NCBI GenBank assembly: GCA_017469605.1
Contig: JAFUGB010000166.1
Location: 1-18,111 of the forward strand
Direction: 5' to 3'
DNA: 18,111 nucleotides
Origin: Clostridia bacterium
GTDB taxonomy: Bacteria; Bacillota; Clostridia; Christensenellales; Aristaeellaceae
Positions 7,076 through 15,244 of the stretch are shown piece after piece. A program made the translations under genes and the position numbers. How positions within the stretch are numbered: the stretch's first letter is position 1; every line of letters begins with the position of its first letter. A model generated the notes under the pieces. It saw only the letters and a program-made list of their open reading frames with translations, did no database searches and was not told the origin of the DNA.

Positions 7076-8242
7076 ATGAGAAGCATCAATATTCTTGGCA
7101 GCACCGGCTCCATCGGGACCCAGGCCCTGCAAATTGCCGCGCTGCACCCCGATCGCTTTCAAATCAACGCGCTTACAGCGCACCGTCAGGCCGATGCGCT
7201 GTTTGCGCAGGTACGCGCCTTTCGGCCCGGCATGGCGGGATTGACCGGGATGAAGGCCGGGGATGTGGAAATCCCGGAGGATCTTCGCTTTTGTGACTGG
7301 CGCTTTGGCCAGGACGCGCTGCTGTGCGCCGCCGGGGATGTGCCCTGCGACGATGTGCTGATATCGGTGGTGGGCATGGTTGGCCTGCCCGCCGTAATAG
7401 CCGCCCGGAAGGCCGGCCGCCGGGTGCTGCTGGCCAATAAGGAAGCGCTGGTGGCGGGGGGACAAATCGTTATGGCGGCCTGCGGCGACGGCCCGGACGG
7501 CCCCACGCTGATCCCCGTGGACAGCGAGCACAGCGCCATTTACCAGTGCCTGCGGGCGGCAAACGGCAATCCCTATGATAAAATCCTGCTCACGGCATCG
7601 GGCGGTGCCTTTCGGGATTATACGCTGGAGCAGCTGCAAAACGCCACCCTGGCCCAGGCGCTGACCCATCCCAACTGGAGCATGGGGGCCAAAATCACCG
7701 TGGACAGCGCCAGCATGTTCAACAAGGCGCTGGAGGTCATTGAGGCCCGCTGGCTGTTTGACGCCGCGCCCCACCAGATCCAGGTGGTCATCCATCCCCA
7801 GAGCATCGTGCATTCCATGGTGCAGTTCAGGGACGGCGCCGTGCTGGCGCAGCTGGGCGCGCCGGATATGCGGGTGCCCATTGCCTACGCCATGGCCTAT
7901 CCCGAGCGCGTTGAAACGGCCGCGCCGCGGGTGGATTTTGCCGCGCTGGGAAAATGCACCTTTTCTGATGTGGACCCCGTGCGTTTTCCGGCCATCGGCA
8001 TGGCCTATGACGCGCTCCGGGCCGGCGGCGCGGCCTGCTGCGTGCTGAACGCAGCCAATGAGGAAGCCAATGCCCGGTTCCGGTCGGGCGGCCTGCGCTT
8101 TACCCAGATCGGCACGGTGGTGGCCGAAACACTGCAGCGCATAGGCTGCATGCCCGCGCATACCATAGAAGAGGTGTACGCGGCGGACGCCGCTGCCCGC
8201 GACGCGGCGCGGCGGGTCATGGAAAAACTGGAACAGGAGTAA
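7076..8242 (+). CDS. dxr: 1-deoxy-D-xylulose 5-phosphate reductoisomerase
   Basis: Second enzyme of the MEP pathway: it rearranges and reduces DXP to 2-C-methyl-D-erythritol 4-phosphate with NADPH and a divalent metal. The 388 residues fit the family. The NADPH loop is GSTGSIG at residues 8-14 and LANKEALVAGG follows. Metal ligands are Asp149 and Glu151 (PVDSEHSA) and Glu220 (NKALEVIEARWLF). ASGGAFRDY and HPNWSMGAKITVDSASM are the expected substrate-binding stretches. It begins 12 bases after cdsA with AAGGAAGAG upstream of the ATG. Being in the same operon as uppS and ispG, it feeds polyprenyl carrier synthesis. Confidence 0.98.
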   Translation: MRSINILGSTGSIGTQALQIAALHPDRFQINALTAHRQADALFAQVRAFRPGMAGLTGMKAGDVEIPEDLRFCDWRFGQDALLCAAGDVPCDDVLISVVGMVGLPAVIAARKAGRRVLLANKEALVAGGQIVMAACGDGPDGPTLIPVDSEHSAIYQCLRAANGNPYDKILLTASGGAFRDYTLEQLQNATLAQALTHPNWSMGAKITVDSASMFNKALEVIEARWLFDAAPHQIQVVIHPQSIVHSMVQFRDGAVLAQLGAPDMRVPIAYAMAYPERVETAAPRVDFAALGKCTFSDVDPVRFPAIGMAYDALRAGGAACCVLNAANEEANARFRSGGLRFTQIGTVVAETLQRIGCMPAHTIEEVYAADAAARDAARRVMEKLEQE

Positions 8243-8245
8243 ATT

Positions 8246-9319
8246 ATGTCAACCATCCTTTATGTTTTGCTGGCGCTGGTGATGCTGGGCATCATGGTGG
8301 CGGTGCACGAGGCCGGGCATTACCTTGCCGCCCGGGCCTGCGGCATTGCCGTGCGTGCCTTCGGCATCGGCTTTGGTCCCAAGCTGTTTGGCTGGACGGG
8401 CAAAAAAAACGGCACGGAATATGTGTTTCGCGTGATTCCCGGCGGCGGCTACTGCGCCTTCTACGGCGAAGACGACCCGCAGACCGAGCCCGGCCGGGAG
8501 GATCCCCGGTCGCTGCAGCTGCAGGCGCCATGGAAACGGCTGGTTGTGCTGTTTGCCGGGCCCTTTATGAACTTTGTTCTGGCCTTTGCGGTGGCGTTGG
8601 CCTTCTATACCGGCTATGGCCTGCCTTATGCCGGGGAAGGGGTGGAAACCCAGATCATCTCGGTGCAGCCCGGTTCGCCTGCCGACGTGGGCGGTATGCT
8701 GCCGGGGGATATTGTATTGACCATGGACGGTCAGCCGGTCACCGATAATTTCGTTTCGCTGGTGAACGCCTGGGATGCCACCCAGCCCATAGAGCTGACC
8801 GTACGGTGCGGGGAAAACATCCAAACGCTGCGTGTGACGCCCGATTTCATTCCCACCGAAAACCGGTATATGATGGGCGTTACGCTGACCATGCAGGCCG
8901 AAACGGTGTGGATACGCGAGGGCTTTGGCAAAACGGTTTCCCATACCTTTGATGTGTGCGTATCGGCGGGCGGCGCGATCCTGGATGCCCTTAAAAACCT
9001 GGTCACCCGCGGCGAGGGCCTGGACCAGATGAGCGGCCCGGTGGGCGTGATCAATATCATTGCCAAGGAAACCCAAACCTACAAGCTGATGGGCTATTTG
9101 AACATGCTGATCATGATCTCCATCAACCTGGGCCTGGTGAACCTTTTGCCAATCCCGGGCCTGGACGGCTGCCGCATGCTGTTTGTGCTTTATGAAATGA
9201 TCTTCCGCAAGCCCGTTAACCGCCGGACAGAAGCTTATATCCATCTGGCGGGCTACGCTTTCCTGATGATGGTGATGATTTACTTTACCTTCCATGATGT
9301 GCTGAGCATCTTTGGATAA
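8246..9319 (+). CDS. rseP: RIP metalloprotease RseP (site-2 protease)
   Basis: Membrane-embedded zinc protease of 357 residues that cuts transmembrane segments, typically of anti-sigma factors and leftover signal peptides. The first transmembrane segment carries HEAGH (His21, Glu22, His25). One PDZ domain follows at about residues 130-200 (ISVQPGSPADVGGMLPGD), with a conserved MSGPVGV stretch later. The second active-site segment NLLPIPGLDGCRML supplies the third zinc ligand Asp307. Residue 309 is Cys where the family usually has Gly (LDGG), an oddity. CAGGAG lies before the ATG, and only three bases separate the gene from dxr. The substrate cannot be predicted; no sigma/anti-sigma pair is in the window. 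Confidence 0.96.
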   Translation: MSTILYVLLALVMLGIMVAVHEAGHYLAARACGIAVRAFGIGFGPKLFGWTGKKNGTEYVFRVIPGGGYCAFYGEDDPQTEPGREDPRSLQLQAPWKRLVVLFAGPFMNFVLAFAVALAFYTGYGLPYAGEGVETQIISVQPGSPADVGGMLPGDIVLTMDGQPVTDNFVSLVNAWDATQPIELTVRCGENIQTLRVTPDFIPTENRYMMGVTLTMQAETVWIREGFGKTVSHTFDVCVSAGGAILDALKNLVTRGEGLDQMSGPVGVINIIAKETQTYKLMGYLNMLIMISINLGLVNLLPIPGLDGCRMLFVLYEMIFRKPVNRRTEAYIHLAGYAFLMMVMIYFTFHDVLSIFG

Positions 9320-9334
9320 ACACGAGGAAAACCG

Positions 9335-10381
9335 ATGAAAACACGTTCTATGATGGTGGGCGGCGTTGCGCTGGGCGGCGGCGCGCCCGTTTCCGTACAG
9401 AGCATGACCAATACCGATACCCGGGATGTGCAGGCGACGCTGGCCCAGATCAAAGCGCTGGCCCAGGCAGGCTGCGATATCGTGCGCGTTTCGGTCTATG
9501 ATGAAGACTGCGTGCGTGCCGTGCGCGACCTGGTGGACGGCAGCCCGGTGCCGCTGGTGGCCGATATCCATTTCGATCACCGGTTGGCCATCGGCGCCAT
9601 TGAAAACGGTATATCCAAGCTGCGCATCAATCCCGGCAACATCGGCGGCGAAGCCCATGTGAAGGCCGTGGCCGACTGCGCCCGCGCCCATCATATCCCC
9701 ATCCGGATCGGCGTTAACTGCGGTTCCCTGGAAAAGGACATCGTGGCCCGCTGCGGCGGTCCCACCGCCGAGGGCATGGTGGAAAGCGCCCTGCGTCACG
9801 CCAAAATGCTGGAGGAACAGCATTTCAGCGATATTGTGCTTTCGCTCAAAAGCAGCGATGTGCGCCTGACGGTGGAGGCCTATCGATTGGCCCACAGCCG
9901 CTGTGATTATCCCCTGCACGTGGGCGTCACTGAGGCCGGCCTGCCGGGATCGGGCAATATCAAATCTGCCATCGGCATTGGCGCGCTGCTGCTGGACGGC
10001 ATCGGGGATACCGTTCGCGTGTCGCTTACGGGTTCACCGATTCCCGAAGCCCAGGCCGCCATCGATATCCTGCGGGCAGTGGGCCTGCGGGGCGGCGTGC
10101 GCTTTGTTTCCTGCCCCACCTGCGGCCGCACCCGCATTGATGTGCAGGCCGTGGCCCAGGCTGTGGAGCGCGAATTCAAAAACCTGGATCATGATATCAC
10201 CATCGCCGTCATGGGCTGCGTGGTCAACGGTCCCGGCGAGGCCCGGGAGGCCGATATCGCCCTGTGCGGCGGCGACGGCTGCGGCGCGCTGTATGTGAAG
10301 GGCAAGTATGTACGCAAGCTGACCGGCGACCTGACCCGGTCGTTCATTGACGCCGTAAAGGAAATGGCTCATGAGCTATGA
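9335..10381 (+). CDS. ispG: (E)-4-hydroxy-3-methylbut-2-enyl-diphosphate synthase
   Basis: Penultimate enzyme of the MEP pathway; it converts MEcPP to HMBPP with a [4Fe-4S] cluster. At 348 residues it is the compact bacterial form without the inserted domain of plant enzymes. The N-terminal TIM barrel shows PVSVQSMTNTDT, VPLVADIHFD and KLRINPGNIG. The cluster ligands are Cys260 and Cys263 (VSCPTCGRT), Cys295 (VMGCVVNGPGE) and Glu302. AGGAAA precedes the ATG 15 bases after rseP. Its last 11 bases overlap the polC start, so the two are probably translationally linked. Confidence 0.98.
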   Translation: MKTRSMMVGGVALGGGAPVSVQSMTNTDTRDVQATLAQIKALAQAGCDIVRVSVYDEDCVRAVRDLVDGSPVPLVADIHFDHRLAIGAIENGISKLRINPGNIGGEAHVKAVADCARAHHIPIRIGVNCGSLEKDIVARCGGPTAEGMVESALRHAKMLEEQHFSDIVLSLKSSDVRLTVEAYRLAHSRCDYPLHVGVTEAGLPGSGNIKSAIGIGALLLDGIGDTVRVSLTGSPIPEAQAAIDILRAVGLRGGVRFVSCPTCGRTRIDVQAVAQAVEREFKNLDHDITIAVMGCVVNGPGEAREADIALCGGDGCGALYVKGKYVRKLTGDLTRSFIDAVKEMAHEL

Positions 10382-13300
10382 GGAACTGATCACAAAAATT
10401 GAAAACGCCGTGCCTGAAATGAAGGGCAAACTGACCATTGACCGCGTGATCTACAAGCGTGAAAGCAGGCACGCCTATTTTTACCTGCTCAGCGACGCGG
10501 TGGCGGGGGACAGGGAATACCTGGCGGTGCAAAGAATATTAAAGGCCGCCTTTCCGGGGGTTCGCCTGTCGCTGCGCATTGCAAGCCCCTCCCGGAAGGA
10601 CGATTTTCTGGCCGATCCCGATCAGTACGCCCATGTGATCAACAACATCCTGCTGCGCCAGCATCCGGCGCTCTCGGCCTGGGAATTCGATATGCGTTAT
10701 AAGGCCGAGGATGGACGCATCGTATTGGAGCTTCCCGATGAGTTTTCCATGCAGTACCTGCGGGACCGGCAGCTTACCGATAAGATCAACCGGGCCATTT
10801 ACGATATTTTCTGCGTGGAAACCGAGGTGCTCTGCCGGGTGGCCGGCGTTCGGGAGGAAACGGCCGAGCGCCTTGCGCGCGAGCGCCGGGCCGAGGAAGC
10901 CTTGATGGAGCAGCGGCGGGAGGCCGCCCGGAAGCGCGAGGAGGAGATCGAGCGCCGCCGCCAGGCCGCCGAGGAAAAAAAGCGCCGCCTGGTATACGGA
11001 AAGGCCATTGCGGAGCCCACGGTCAGCGTCAGCGAGCTTAATAACGATTCGGGGACCGTGGTCATCGCAGGCCGCCGCCTGGATTATGAGGAAAAGGAAA
11101 TCAGCCAGGGCGAAATGCTGCTGGTCTCCTTTAATGTAACCGATTACACCGGCACCATCAAATGCAAAATGTTCCTGCGCTACCGGCCCCGCTTCCGCAA
11201 GGAGGAGGCCGATGAGCAGCCGCCCATTACGGAAGAACAGCGAAAAGCCGTACAGGATGTGTGCGACGCCCTGAAAAAATGCGAGGGCGTCCTGGTCAAG
11301 GGCGAATGCCGCTATGATAATTTTGCCCATGAATGCACGCTGATGGTCAACGCCATCAACCGCTATGACCTGCCCAAACGCGTGGACAACGCCCCTGAAA
11401 AGCGCATCGAACTGCATATGCATACCCAAATGAGCAGCATGGACGCCGTGGCCTCGGCCAGCGCCCTGATTGCCCGGGCGGCCAGCTGGGGCCATCCTGC
11501 CGTGGCCATCACCGATCACGGCGTGGTGCAGGCGTATCCCGAGGCTTTTGGCGCGGCCAAGAAAAACGGCATCAAGCTGATTCCCGGCGTGGAGGGCTAC
11601 CTGACCGATGAGGATCAGGTGGTGCGCTGCGAAAAAGAGGATACCCGCCCGCTGTCCACGCCCATTGTGGTGCTGGATTTTGAAACCACCGGCCTGGATA
11701 CCAGAAACGACCGTATCATTGAAATCGGCGCGGTGAAGCTGGCCGACGGGCATGTGACAGAGGATCTGAGCATCCTGGTAAATCCCGGCCAATTGCTCAA
11801 GCCCAAGATCACCGAAATCACCGGGATTACCGATCAAATGCTGCATGACCAGCCGCCCATCACCGAGGCCATGCCTAAGCTGCTGGCCTTCATTGGCGAT
11901 TGCCCCATCGCGGCCCATAACGCTGATTTTGATTATAACATCCTGCAAAGCGAATTGCGCCGCCAGGGCATCCAGCGCGAATGGACGGTGCTGGATACCC
12001 TGACTTTTGCCCGCAAGCTCTATCCCGATATGAAATCCCATCGCCTGGGCGTGCTCTGCAAACGGCTGGGCGTGTCGCTGAAAAACGCCCATCGCGCTGT
12101 GCATGACGCCACGGCCACCGCCCACTGCCTGCGGCAGATGCTGGACGAGGTGGGCCGCAAAGGCGCCGACAACCTGGACAGGATCAACGATGTGGCCAGC
12201 GGCTATACCCTGGGCAGCAGCTTTCACATTGTGCTGCTGGCAGCCACCCAGCAGGGCCTGTGGAATATCAATCACCTGGTATCGGACGGCCATCTCAAAT
12301 ACTTCAAGCGCCGTCCCCATATGCCCCGGGCCAATATCCAGAAATACCGGGAGGGCATCATCGTGGGCAGCGCCTGCGAGGCGGGCGAACTGTACCGCGC
12401 GGTGCTGGAAGGCGCCGATGAAAAAAAGCTCAGCCGCATTGCCCGGTTTTATGATTATCTGGAAATCCAGCCCATCGGCAACAACGCCTTCCTGATCCGG
12501 GAAGGCCGGGTCAAGGACGAGGAGGAGCTGCGCGAGCTTAACCGCGTTATCGTGCGCCTGGGGGAGAAGCTGGGCATTCCGGTGGTGGCCACGGGCGATG
12601 TGCACTTCCTGGATCCCCAGGACGCCGTGTTCCGCGCCATTCTGCAGGACGGCCTGGGATACAGCGATTGCGACGAGCAGCCGCCCCTGTACCTGAAAAC
12701 CACCGATGAAATGCTGGAGGAATTCAGCTATCTGGGCCCCAAAAAGGCGCATGAGGTGGTGATCGATAACCCGCGCAAAATCATGGAGCGTGTGGGCGAT
12801 ATCACGCTGTTCCCCAAGCATCCCGAAAACAAAACCACCTTTTCGCCGGTTTGGGATTACGCGCCCGACGATATACGCCGCATGGTGGATGAAACCAGCC
12901 GGCAGATGTATGGCGACGTGCTGCCGGAAGTGGTGCAAAAGCGCCTGGACAAGGAGCTGAACTCCATCATTGGCTACGGCTACGCTACGCTGTACGATAT
13001 TGCCAGCAAGCTGGTGAAAAAGTCCAATTCCGACGGTTATCTGGTGGGCAGCCGCGGCTCGGTGGGCTCGTCGCTGGTGGCCACCATGTGCGGCATCACC
13101 GAGGTCAACGCCCTGCCGCCCCACTATCGCTGCAAGCATTGCCGCCAGGCGTGGTTTGATATTCCCGAAGGGTATACCATGGGCGTTGACCTGCCCGACC
13201 GGGATTGCCCCATCTGCGGAAAGCCCCTGACCAAGGACGGCTTTGATATCCCCTTTGAGGTTTTCCTGGGGTTCAAGGGCGACAAGGTTCCTGATATCGA

Positions 13301-14729
13301 CCTGAATTTCTCGGGAGAATACCAGCCGCAGGCCCGCGCTTACGTGGAGGAGCTGTTTGGCACCGGTTATGTGTTCCGCGCCGGCACCATCGGCACCCTG
13401 GCCGATAAAACGGCCTACGGCTTTGTGATGAAGTACCTGGAAAAACGCGGAATAGTGGCGACGGAAGCTGAAAAAGACCGCCTTGTGGCCGGCTGTGTGG
13501 GGGTTAAGCGCACAACTGGACAGCATCCGGGCGGAATGGTGGTGCTTCCCCGCGCTTATGATATCTGCCAGTTTACCGCCGTGCAGCACCCGGCGGATGA
13601 TGAAAACAGCAGCATCATCACCACCCATTACGATTTCAACTCCATGCATGATATCCTGGTCAAGCTGGATATCCTGGGGCATGACGATCCAACGATGATG
13701 CATATGCTGGAGCGCATTACCGGTGTGGACTATAAGGAAATCCCCCTGGACGACAAAGAGGTCATGTCCATTTTCCAGTCCCCCAAGGCCCTGGGCGTCA
13801 CGCCCGAGGATATTAACTGTACCACCGGCACGCTGGGCATCCCGGAATTTGGCACGGCCTTTGTCCGCGGCATGCTGGATGATACCAAGCCCAGCACCAT
13901 GGAGGAGCTGATCCGCATCTCCGGCCTGAGCCACGGCACCGATGTGTGGCTGGGAAACGCCAAGGACCTGATTGCCAGCGGCACGGCCACCCTGAAGGAA
14001 TGCATCTGCTGCCGCGATGATATCATGAACTATCTGATTTCCATGGGCGTGGACAGCAAAATGAGCTTTGATACCATGGAAAGCGTCCGCAAGGGGAAGG
14101 GACTGAAGCCCGAAATGGAAGAGGCCATGGCCAAGGCCAATGTGCCCCAGTGGTTTGTGGACAGCTGCAAAAAGATCAAGTACATGTTCCCCAAGGGGCA
14201 CGCGGTGGCCTATGTGACCATGGCCCTGCGCGTGGCCTGGTTCAAGGTGCATATGCCGCTGGCCTATTACGCCGCCTATTTTACCATTCGCGCCACAGGC
14301 TTTGATGCCGCCACGATGATCACCACCCCCGATGTGGTGCGCGCCCGCATCAAGGAGCTGGATACCATGGAAAAGGCCACCGCCAAGGACAAGGATACTC
14401 AGAATGCCCTGGAAATGGTGCTGGAGTTTTATATGCGCGGCTTTAAATTCCTGCCGGCCGATCTGTATAAAAGCGATGTGAAGGACTTTGTGATGGAAAA
14501 TGGGAGCCTGCGGGTGCCCTTTACCGCCATCGGCGGCCTGGGCGAAGCCGCTGCCCAGGGCATTGTGGAGGCCCGCGGCCAGCCCTTCCTGTCCATTGAG
14601 GATCTGCGCAGCCGCGGCAAGGTATCCAGCGCCGTCATTGAGCTACTGCGCGCCGCGGGCGCGCTGGAGGGCCTCAAGGATACCAACCAGGTGTCCATGC
14701 TGGAGATGATGGGTTTTGACATGGGCTGA
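10371..14729 (+). CDS. polC: DNA polymerase III PolC, Gram-positive replicative polymerase
   Basis: Replicative DNA polymerase of low-GC Gram-positive bacteria, 1452 residues, full length. In order: an N-terminal domain with a charged coiled-coil linker (about 162-207), an OB fold (about 214-340), a PHP domain beginning with HMHT (His349, His351), an inserted DEDDh proofreading exonuclease with Asp436 and Glu438 in LDFETTGLD, the rest of PHP, then the polymerase core. The core has GSRGSVGSS, a zinc module (Cys921, Cys924, Cys946, Cys949) and catalytic Asp975/Asp977 in PDIDLNFSG, equivalent to the B. subtilis PDIDLNFSG pair. The ATG overlaps the ispG end. The proS gene often found just before polC is absent. 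The -35 box of the next promoter is embedded in its last codons. Confidence 0.99.
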   Translation: MSYEELITKIENAVPEMKGKLTIDRVIYKRESRHAYFYLLSDAVAGDREYLAVQRILKAAFPGVRLSLRIASPSRKDDFLADPDQYAHVINNILLRQHPALSAWEFDMRYKAEDGRIVLELPDEFSMQYLRDRQLTDKINRAIYDIFCVETEVLCRVAGVREETAERLARERRAEEALMEQRREAARKREEEIERRRQAAEEKKRRLVYGKAIAEPTVSVSELNNDSGTVVIAGRRLDYEEKEISQGEMLLVSFNVTDYTGTIKCKMFLRYRPRFRKEEADEQPPITEEQRKAVQDVCDALKKCEGVLVKGECRYDNFAHECTLMVNAINRYDLPKRVDNAPEKRIELHMHTQMSSMDAVASASALIARAASWGHPAVAITDHGVVQAYPEAFGAAKKNGIKLIPGVEGYLTDEDQVVRCEKEDTRPLSTPIVVLDFETTGLDTRNDRIIEIGAVKLADGHVTEDLSILVNPGQLLKPKITEITGITDQMLHDQPPITEAMPKLLAFIGDCPIAAHNADFDYNILQSELRRQGIQREWTVLDTLTFARKLYPDMKSHRLGVLCKRLGVSLKNAHRAVHDATATAHCLRQMLDEVGRKGADNLDRINDVASGYTLGSSFHIVLLAATQQGLWNINHLVSDGHLKYFKRRPHMPRANIQKYREGIIVGSACEAGELYRAVLEGADEKKLSRIARFYDYLEIQPIGNNAFLIREGRVKDEEELRELNRVIVRLGEKLGIPVVATGDVHFLDPQDAVFRAILQDGLGYSDCDEQPPLYLKTTDEMLEEFSYLGPKKAHEVVIDNPRKIMERVGDITLFPKHPENKTTFSPVWDYAPDDIRRMVDETSRQMYGDVLPEVVQKRLDKELNSIIGYGYATLYDIASKLVKKSNSDGYLVGSRGSVGSSLVATMCGITEVNALPPHYRCKHCRQAWFDIPEGYTMGVDLPDRDCPICGKPLTKDGFDIPFEVFLGFKGDKVPDIDLNFSGEYQPQARAYVEELFGTGYVFRAGTIGTLADKTAYGFVMKYLEKRGIVATEAEKDRLVAGCVGVKRTTGQHPGGMVVLPRAYDICQFTAVQHPADDENSSIITTHYDFNSMHDILVKLDILGHDDPTMMHMLERITGVDYKEIPLDDKEVMSIFQSPKALGVTPEDINCTTGTLGIPEFGTAFVRGMLDDTKPSTMEELIRISGLSHGTDVWLGNAKDLIASGTATLKECICCRDDIMNYLISMGVDSKMSFDTMESVRKGKGLKPEMEEAMAKANVPQWFVDSCKKIKYMFPKGHAVAYVTMALRVAWFKVHMPLAYYAAYFTIRATGFDAATMITTPDVVRARIKELDTMEKATAKDKDTQNALEMVLEFYMRGFKFLPADLYKSDVKDFVMENGSLRVPFTAIGGLGEAAAQGIVEARGQPFLSIEDLRSRGKVSSAVIELLRAAGALEGLKDTNQVSMLEMMGFDMG

Positions 14730-14744
14730 GCCGTGGTGTATAAT
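14716..14744 (+). promoter_or_regulatory. Perfect-consensus vegetative promoter for the HMA-domain gene
   Basis: TTGACA at 14716-14721 and TATAAT at 14739-14744 are both exact consensus with the optimal 17-base spacer. The -35 box lies inside the last codons of polC. Such a promoter predicts strong, possibly constitutive, expression of the 65-residue gene downstream, unless a repressor acts. I see no clear operator dyad around it. Confidence 0.88.
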
Positions 14745-14774
14745 GAATAAAGAAAATTAAAGGAGGAAATTTCC

Positions 14775-14972
14775 ATGAAGGTGTTTATTGATGGAATGAA
14801 GTGCGTGCACTGTGCAGCCCGCGTAAAGAAGGCGCTGGAGGCCATTGGGCTGAGCGCCGAGATCGATCTGGAAAACAAATGCGCCGCCGTGACCGGCGAG
14901 GCCGATGAGGCCGCGATCAAAAAGGCCGTGGAAGACGCGGGATATACCTTTGTGTCGGTCAGCCGGGCGTAA
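14775..14972 (+). CDS. Heavy-metal-associated (HMA) domain protein, CopZ-like metallochaperone
   Basis: A 65-residue single HMA domain with a ferredoxin-like fold. The metal-binding loop is GMKCVHCAARV with Cys10 and Cys13, and the pattern of helix, EIDLENKCAAVTG strand and AGYTFVSV end is typical. Family members bind Cu(I), or other soft metals, and pass them to P-type ATPases in the cytoplasm. A strong AAAGGAGG lies before the ATG. The gene has its own perfect promoter and its own terminator, so it is a monocistronic cassette between polC and rimP, where Bacillota normally have no such gene. No copA, csoR or other metal gene is in the window, so the metal is inferred from the family only; mercury or cadmium carriers share the motif. 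Confidence 0.92.
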   Translation: MKVFIDGMKCVHCAARVKKALEAIGLSAEIDLENKCAAVTGEADEAAIKKAVEDAGYTFVSVSRA

Positions 14973-14985
14973 GGACGCCCACGCT

Positions 14986-15007
14986 GCCCGCCTCCGGCGG
15001 GCGTTTT
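14986..15007 (+). terminator. Intrinsic terminator after the HMA-domain gene
   Basis: GCCCGCC (14986-14992), loop TCC, GGCGGGC (14996-15002), then GTTTT. It lies 13 bases after the HMA gene stop and isolates the cassette from the rimP operon promoter. Confidence 0.85.
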
Positions 15008-15051
15008 CCGCCGGATAAAAGGCGAAACAAGCCAAAACCTCCAAAAAACCC

Positions 15052-15080
15052 TTGTATTCCGGGGAAGACTGTGGTATACT
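15052..15080 (+). promoter_or_regulatory. Vegetative-type promoter for the rimP-nusA-infB operon
   Basis: TTGTAT at 15052-15057 and TATACT at 15075-15080 have a 17-base spacer. Transcription would start near 15087 and give a leader of about 155 nt before the rimP start codon. It follows the HMA terminator directly. Confidence 0.78.
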
Positions 15081-15126
15081 AACGCTGTATTCTGTTTACA
15101 ACACGTCTTTTTTAGGAAAGAAGGGT

Positions 15127-15235
15127 TTAACGAAGAGTGGGAAGCAGCTTGAGGGAGGAGCGGAAGCACGGTCTCTTTCTGTGCGGACGCTTTGGGACCC
15201 TCGAACTGCCTGTGCCCGCTCTTTACGCTTGTTAA
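15127..15235 (+). promoter_or_regulatory. Structured 5' leader of the rimP-nusA operon, candidate NusA-responsive attenuator
   Basis: The untranslated leader can fold, by hand pairing, into one long nested hairpin. AAGAGTGGG (15133-15141) pairs with CCCGCTCTT (15215-15223), with one U-G pair. Inside are GCAG/CTGC (15144-15147 with 15206-15209), GAGGG/CCCTC (15151-15155 with 15198-15202), AGCG/CGCT (15159-15162 with 15188-15191) and GCAC/GTGC (15166-15169 with 15181-15184), closing an 11-nt pyrimidine-rich loop. An outer TTAAC/GTTAA helix (15127-15131 with 15231-15235) touches the rimP ribosome binding site AAGGAGA. The right arm runs into CTCTTTACGCTTGTT, an interrupted U tract. In B. subtilis NusA-stimulated termination in the nusA operon 5' UTR is established; that this leader works the same way is inference. 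Confidence 0.6.
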
Positions 15236-15244
15236 GGAGAGTTT

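Noticed and set aside
8249..9919. Antisense open frame of 556 codons opposite rseP and ispG
   Set aside because: Shadow of two certain genes with no motif of its own.
10539..14252. Antisense open frame of 1237 codons opposite polC
   Set aside because: It is complementary to a fully recognisable PolC, has no ribosome binding site or family motif, and arises from GC-rich third positions; its composition (His/Gln/Gly-rich) is that of a shadow frame.
15133..15223. Leader hairpin as an SRP (4.5S) RNA gene
   Set aside because: GGGAAGCAGC resembles part of the SRP apical motif, but the GGAA tetraloop and its flanking conserved bases are missing and the element sits directly before rimP.
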